Below, piece by piece: positions 41,420-45,033 of a stretch of 45,033 nucleotides of DNA. The stretch comes from Tissierellia bacterium. GTDB lineage: Bacteria; Bacillota; Clostridia; Tissierellales; Peptoniphilaceae. Every line of letters starts with the position of its first letter. The stretch's first letter is position 1. The notes below the pieces were generated by a model. The model did no database searches and was not told the origin of the DNA. It was given only the letters and a program-made list of their open reading frames with translations. The stretch is from contig JAUNVD010000015.1 of NCBI GenBank assembly GCA_030537855.1, positions 1-45,033 of the forward strand, written 5' to 3'. The position numbers were made by a program, and so were the translations under genes.

Positions 41420-42046
41420 ATGAAAAAAATTATTCTATATTTTACAATTTTTACATTATTATTCCCTTTAGTTGCATGTAGCCAAGAGGAAAATAAACCT
41501 GAAGTTACTTCAAATACTAAAGTGGAAGCCAATGAAAATGAAAATAATGTTGTTGAAGAACATAATGCTGAAGAATCGGAGGAGTCCACAAATAATTCTA
41601 CAAATGCGAAGGCTGAAGATAGTGAAAAAAAAGATTACCATGTAAAACTTTATTTTCCTACAGAAAAATATGTTGTAGATGGTGATGAGCATGAAAAAAT
41701 GGTAGTTGTGGAGAAGGATTTGAAAGATTCAGAAGACTCTATTGCATCTAATACCCTTTTTGAATTAGCCAAAGGTACAGAAGAAGTAGGAGTGGAGAAC
41801 TTTATTAAACCGGAAACTTTTCATAGTGCAATTTTAAAAGATGGTATCGTTACTGTAGACTTAAATAAATATGCTATTAGTGACGGGGATTTAGACGAAG
41901 AAATTACTTTAAACCAGATTATACAAACTCTTCTTTCCATAGAAGGCATAAAAGGAGTATCCTTCCTGGTAGATGGAGAAGAAGCAGAGTCACTATATGG
42001 ACATTATGATTTAACGAAAGTATATACAGAAGGACTCTACCAATAA
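41420..42046 (+). CDS. GerMN-domain lipoprotein
   Basis: A 208-residue lipoprotein with lipobox PLVAC (Cys20) and an acidic, Asn/Glu/Ser-rich linker (about 25-70). A GerMN domain follows, seen in HVKLYFPTEKYVVDG, NTLFELAKGTEEVG, GIVTVDLNKYAI, TLNQIIQTLLSIEGIKGVSFLVDGE. GerM in Bacillus acts in sporulation and germination at the forespore boundary, but single GerMN lipoproteins also occur outside that role. AGGAGG lies seven bases before the ATG. Monocistronic, facing recR across a shared terminator. Confidence 0.88.
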   Translation: MKKIILYFTIFTLLFPLVACSQEENKPEVTSNTKVEANENENNVVEEHNAEESEESTNNSTNAKAEDSEKKDYHVKLYFPTEKYVVDGDEHEKMVVVEKDLKDSEDSIASNTLFELAKGTEEVGVENFIKPETFHSAILKDGIVTVDLNKYAISDGDLDEEITLNQIIQTLLSIEGIKGVSFLVDGEEAESLYGHYDLTKVYTEGLYQ

Positions 42047-42057
42047 AATAAAAGGAC

Positions 42058-42097
42058 AAAGACCCTTCTTGCTCTAACTTGAGCTAGAAGGGTCTTT
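42058..42097. terminator. Bidirectional terminator overlapping the recR 3' end
   Basis: A perfect 12-base stem (42058-42069, AAAGACCCTTCT, with 42086-42097) and an inner CTC/GAG pairing in the loop. U-rich tracts follow on both strands (TATATCTTTT on plus; GTCCTTTTATTTTA on minus). The right arm (42086-42097) and loop encode the last residues of RecR. Confidence 0.88.
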
Positions 42098-42712
42098 ATA
42101 TCTTTTAGCTTTTTTCATTTCCACACGATTATTTAAAGCTGCAGAAATCGTTAGATTATCATAATACTCTAAATCTCCACCCATAGGTATACCATAGGAA
42201 ATTCTTGTGACTTTTATGCCCAAAGGTTGTATTAAAGTTGCCACATAATTTGCTGTCACTTCTCCATCAGTCGTAGGATTGGTGGCAATAATCACCTCTT
42301 TAATATCTTCTTGACCAATATGCTTTAATAAATCTCTTAAAGTAATATCATCAGGCCCATATCCTTTAATAGGAGAAATCACACCATGTAGTACATGGTA
42401 AAGACCATGATATTGACCAGTTTTTTCCATAGCAAAAAGATCCTTCGGCTGTTCAACAACACAAATAGTGCTATGATCTCTTTTCTCACTAGAACAAATA
42501 TTACATGGATCATGATCTGCATAGTTACAACAAATACTACACCTTTTAGTATTTTTCTTAGCTTCCAAAAGGGCATTTGCTAATTCTTCCACTTGTAAAT
42601 CATCAGTATCCAATAAGTAATAAGTTAGTCTTTGTGCAGTTTTTCTTCCAATACCAGGAAGTCTCGATAGTTGCTTAATTAAATTACCAATAGGCTCTGA
42701 AAACTTATCCAT
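42074..42712 (-). CDS. recR: Recombination mediator protein RecR
   Basis: A 212-residue RecR that loads RecA at gaps with RecF/RecO. It has the N-terminal helix-hairpin-helix LSRLPGIGRKTAQRLTYYLL, zinc finger C58-x2-C61 and C70-x2-C73, Toprim domain ICVVEQPKDLFAMEKTGQYHG and the Walker-like C-terminal RISYGIPMGGDLEYYD. It ends about a dozen residues later than typical RecR, with a tail KRYKDPSSSS read through the terminator hairpin. Its ATG overlaps the ybaB stop (TAATG). Confidence 0.96.
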   Translation of the reverse strand: MDKFSEPIGNLIKQLSRLPGIGRKTAQRLTYYLLDTDDLQVEELANALLEAKKNTKRCSICCNYADHDPCNICSSEKRDHSTICVVEQPKDLFAMEKTGQYHGLYHVLHGVISPIKGYGPDDITLRDLLKHIGQEDIKEVIIATNPTTDGEVTANYVATLIQPLGIKVTRISYGIPMGGDLEYYDNLTISAALNNRVEMKKAKRYKDPSSSS

Positions 42713-43053
42713 TAAAACATTCCTGGAAGATTTAGTCCTCCTGTTAATTTGGACATCTCACCTGTAGCTTTTTCTTCTGCTTTTCTCATCGCTTCATTTA
42801 CTGCTGCTACAATTAAATCTTCTAAAGTTTCAATATCCTCAGGATCTACAACATCTTCTTCAATAGAAATAGATAATAGTTCTTTTTGTCCATTAACTTT
42901 TGCAGTCACCACTCCTCCTCCCACAGTGGCTTCTACTTCTTGTTTATTTAAATCCTCTTGCATCTGTTCCATTTGTTTTTGTAACTTTTGCATTTGCTTC
43001 ATCATTTGATTCATATTTCTTCCACCCATATTAGGCATTCCACCTCTAGCCAT
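42712..43053 (-). CDS. ybaB: YbaB/EbfC family nucleoid-associated protein
   Basis: A 113-residue dimeric DNA-binding protein of the YbaB/EbfC family. It has a Gly/Met/Gln-rich N-terminus ([17 protein letters not shown]) entering a long coiled coil, then [22 protein letters not shown] and [21 protein letters not shown], which are the conserved core. AGGAGG precedes the ATG. It sits between dnaX and recR, the standard bacterial order. A role in nucleoid organisation or recombination support is inferred from the family. Confidence 0.95.
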   Translation of the reverse strand: MARGGMPNMGGRNMNQMMKQMQKLQKQMEQMQEDLNKQEVEATVGGGVVTAKVNGQKELLSISIEEDVVDPEDIETLEDLIVAAVNEAMRKAEEKATGEMSKLTGGLNLPGMF

Positions 43054-43062
43054 TTTTTCCTC

Positions 43063-44730
43063 CTAAACAAATTCTATATTTTCATTACCAAAAAGATCTT
43101 TCACTTCATCAATTGCTCGCTTACGATCTTGATTATCTTTTATCGTTTCTAATTTCACTGACATCGGAGTTTGATAATAATCAGAAAATAATGCTTCTAA
43201 AAATTTATGATTTCTCTCATTAGAAAGAGCATCCACGTGAAATTGAAACTTTGGATCATATCCAATTACTACTTGATTATTTAAAACCTCTGTTGGTTTT
43301 CCGTCTTGGAGCAACCCATATACTGTAATTTGGCTACGATTTTTAATTTCTTTTAATATCTCTTGCCAGTCTTCCTTTACTTGTACTAGGTCTATTGACG
43401 AAGAGTTTTCCTTTATTATACCATTCTTAGGCTGTTCCTCCAAGGAGTCAAGAGTTTCTACCTCTCGTTTTTCCTCTCCTTTAGGAAGTTTTTCACCCTT
43501 ATCTTTCTTTTTTTCTATTATTTCCGTATTCCCTTCCCATTTGAAAGAAGTTTTTTCCGGAACTTTTTCTTTGGGAATAGGGGCTGTCTCTAGCAAAGGA
43601 GTTTTTCCTTCTAGAACTTTTTCAATTTGTAATAATCTTTCCTCTAAAGTTTGGGTAGAAGGAGATGTTAACTTTAATAAAGTCATTTCCAAAACTTGTC
43701 TTGGATTCATAGAGTATTTCCCACGTACTAAACTCTCCCCAAGTTCTTCAATACAGGTCATTACAAATGAAAAATCTGCGAAAGATATTAATTCATCATA
43801 AGAAGAAAGATCTTCTTCTAAAATTAATTCCTTTCCACCAGTGGTTTCTTTAAGGATTAATATATTCCTTAAAATACCAATCAAATCTTCTGTTAAACGT
43901 AACATATCTTTTCCTAGAAGATATAATTCGTCTAAACTTTCCAAAAGACTTGTAGGTTCTCTCTTTAAAAGTTTTTTTACCATATCTTTTAAGAAATCTT
44001 CATTGGTCATACCTAGAGCATCTACAGCATCCTCATAGGATACATGGTCTCCAATCCCTAAACATTGGTCAAGAAGAGATAAAGCATCTCTCATAGCCCC
44101 TCCAGCATGACCAGCTATAGTAACAAGACCTCGGTGGTCCACAGACTTGTTTTCCTTTTCTAAAATCATTTCCATATTTTTAATAATCTCATCCATAGAA
44201 ATTCTTTTAAAATTAAAGCGTTGGCAACGGGAAAGAATCGTTTGTGGCAAACGCTCAGGTTCTGTAGTTGCTAAAATAAAGATTAAATGGGAAGGAGGTT
44301 CTTCTAGTATCTTAAGTAAAGCATTAAAAGCTCCTTTACTTAACATATGTACCTCATCAATGATATAGACTTTGTACTTACAAGTAGAAGGTGGATAAAC
44401 CACCCGTTCTTTTAACTCCCGAATATCATCTACACCATTATTACTTGCTGCGTCCATTTCCACAACATCCATAATTTTTTCATCAAGAATCCCTTTACAA
44501 TGTTCACATTGATTACAAGGATTACCCTCTTTTGGATCTAAGCAATTAACTGCTCGTGATAAAATCTTTGCTGCAGAAGTTTTTCCTGTTCCCCTTGTTC
44601 CTGAAAATAAATAAGCGTGACTGACCTCATCTTTTTTTACCTGTTCTTTTAAAGGTTGGGTTACTTGTTTTTGCCCCACTAATTCATCAAAGGTTTGAGA
44701 TCTGTATTTTCTATATAAAGCTTGATACAT
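43063..44730 (-). CDS. dnaX: DNA polymerase III subunits gamma/tau
   Basis: Clamp-loader ATPase, 555 residues. Walker A GTRGTGKT (44-51), zinc-binding Cys 63/72/75/78, Walker B region IIDEVHML (123-130) and sensor LSRCQRF are clear. Domain III follows, and then a charged linker (about 385-430) before a C-terminal tau domain (about 440-555). The linker holds an A AAA AAG heptamer in frame (see the separate entry); a -1 slip would give a gamma-like form of 410 residues. AGGAG lies ahead of the ATG. The small SRP RNA often found upstream is not seen in the 200-base gap. Confidence 0.97.
   Translation of the reverse strand: MYQALYRKYRSQTFDELVGQKQVTQPLKEQVKKDEVSHAYLFSGTRGTGKTSAAKILSRAVNCLDPKEGNPCNQCEHCKGILDEKIMDVVEMDAASNNGVDDIRELKERVVYPPSTCKYKVYIIDEVHMLSKGAFNALLKILEEPPSHLIFILATTEPERLPQTILSRCQRFNFKRISMDEIIKNMEMILEKENKSVDHRGLVTIAGHAGGAMRDALSLLDQCLGIGDHVSYEDAVDALGMTNEDFLKDMVKKLLKREPTSLLESLDELYLLGKDMLRLTEDLIGILRNILILKETTGGKELILEEDLSSYDELISFADFSFVMTCIEELGESLVRGKYSMNPRQVLEMTLLKLTSPSTQTLEERLLQIEKVLEGKTPLLETAPIPKEKVPEKTSFKWEGNTEIIEKKKDKGEKLPKGEEKREVETLDSLEEQPKNGIIKENSSSIDLVQVKEDWQEILKEIKNRSQITVYGLLQDGKPTEVLNNQVVIGYDPKFQFHVDALSNERNHKFLEALFSDYYQTPMSVKLETIKDNQDRKRAIDEVKDLFGNENIEFV
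43499..43513 (-). other. Candidate programmed -1 frameshift site in dnaX
   Basis: On the minus strand the linker reads GAA AAA AAG AAA GAT AAG. The heptamer A AAA AAG (43507-43513) is in the reading frame required for tandem slippage. In the -1 frame the next codons are GAA AGA TAA, a stop at 43499-43501. This copies the E. coli dnaX arrangement. A purine-rich GGGAAGGGA lies about 15 bases upstream and could act as a stimulator; I see no strong downstream hairpin. Confidence 0.6.
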
Positions 44731-44881
44731 AATTTCACTCTCCTAGAGATATTATAACAGAAGAAGGAAAGAAAGATTAGATTTTTCCAAGTTCCAATTT
44801 TTTGAATTTCCATATATAGAAAATTTAGAAATTGCCAGAAATCTTTAACCATTTATACACATAAATTTCACAAATCACCTC

Positions 44882-44887
44882 TATAAT
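44882..44887 (+). promoter_or_regulatory. Possible -10 for the lipoprotein at the window end
   Basis: TATAAT about 44 bases ahead of the start codon; the -35 is unclear. The rest of 44731-44930 is AT-rich, with TATAAT on the minus strand at 44751-44756 that may serve dnaX (weak -35). Confidence 0.45.
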
Positions 44888-44930
44888 TACAAGTAGTAAA
44901 TGATGTTAAATATTAGGAGGTTTATTAAAA

Positions 44931-45033
44931 ATGAAAAAAGTTAAGAAAGTATTAAGTATTGCTACTATTGGTGCACTTATGTTAGGTATGGTAGCTTGTG
45001 GTGGCGGAAATGCTAACAACGCTGCAAACAATG
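44931..45033 (+). CDS. Lipoprotein, N-terminal part only (cut by window end)
   Basis: The 34 visible residues give a basic start (MKKVKKVL), a hydrophobic core, lipobox GMVAC (Cys23) and a Gly/Asn/Ala-rich linker (GGGNANNAANN). This is the look of a solute-binding lipoprotein of an ABC-type importer and resembles the DppA leader at 18046, but the functional domain is beyond the window. AGGAGG stands ten bases before the ATG. Function cannot be assigned. Confidence 0.85.
   Translation, partial: MKKVKKVLSIATIGALMLGMVACGGGNANNAANN

Noticed and set aside
44731..44930. Small SRP RNA (scRNA) upstream of dnaX, as in many Firmicutes
   Set aside because: The gap is AT-rich and lacks the GC-rich stem and GGAA/GNAR tetraloop pattern of SRP RNA.
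1..45033. CRISPR array, insertion sequence or prophage
   Set aside because: No regularly spaced repeats, transposase, terminal inverted repeats or phage genes were seen in reading both strands.

Overview
The window reads as ordinary chromosome of a low-GC, spore-forming anaerobe of the class Clostridia. I infer this from the six-subunit Rnf ferredoxin:NAD+ complex, a GerMN-type lipoprotein, a CsaB pyruvyl transferase (typical of S-layer/SLH cell walls), a T-box leader on tyrS, strong AGGAGG ribosome binding sites and AT-rich intergenic DNA. I cannot fix a genus. There is no sign of phage, insertion sequences, CRISPR or rRNA.

Layout, left to right. 1-5160: complete rnfCDGEAB operon on the minus strand, with promoter and terminator. 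5160-6545: single-gene unit for an OFA-family transporter. 6598-12140: minus-strand unit DUF6176 gene - polA - coaE - solute-binding lipoprotein - tRNA-Leu(GAG). 12191-12351: tRNA-Leu(CAA) with its own promoter and terminator. 12398-18151: complete peptide ABC importer operon dppABCDF. 18271-23740: dedA - TIM-barrel gene - sfsA - GNAT acetyltransferase - cobB - cobQ. 23767-31145: surface-polysaccharide operon (glycosyltransferase, DUF4330 protein, unknown membrane protein, O-antigen-ligase-like protein, csaB, tagA) ending in transketolase. 31173-33365: an exported protein of unknown function, a MazF/EndoA toxin without a partner, and an AcpS-NnrD fusion. 33466-35552 (plus strand): tyrS with T-box leader, then a TlpA-like lipoprotein. 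35564-41308 (minus): glgP, malQ, ftsH. 41389-42097 (plus): GerMN lipoprotein. 42058-44730 (minus): the conserved dnaX-ybaB-recR cluster. 44931-end (plus): start of another lipoprotein.

Most of the window is housekeeping, and I see no single large undescribed system. The observations I rate highest are: (a) an in-frame A AAA AAG slippery heptamer in dnaX followed by a -1-frame stop two codons later, the same layout as the E. coli tau/gamma programmed frameshift; (b) one intact open frame fusing holo-ACP synthase to NAD(P)H-hydrate dehydratase, with no epimerase domain; (c) an antitoxin-less MazF behind a promoter with both hexamers at consensus; and (d) a recR whose last codons are also one arm of a terminator shared with the facing gene.

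Several gene starts were moved to internal ATG or TTG codons because the ribosome binding site and the neighbouring stop codon favour them. These cases are rnfC, rnfD, rnfG, rnfE, coaE, dppD, dppA, cobB, dedA, tkt, csaB, ftsH and the exported protein at 31201. sfsA keeps a TTG start. The only stretch over 300 bases without a gene is 33320-33666, which holds the acpS-nnrD promoter candidate, the tyrS promoter and the tyrS T-box.
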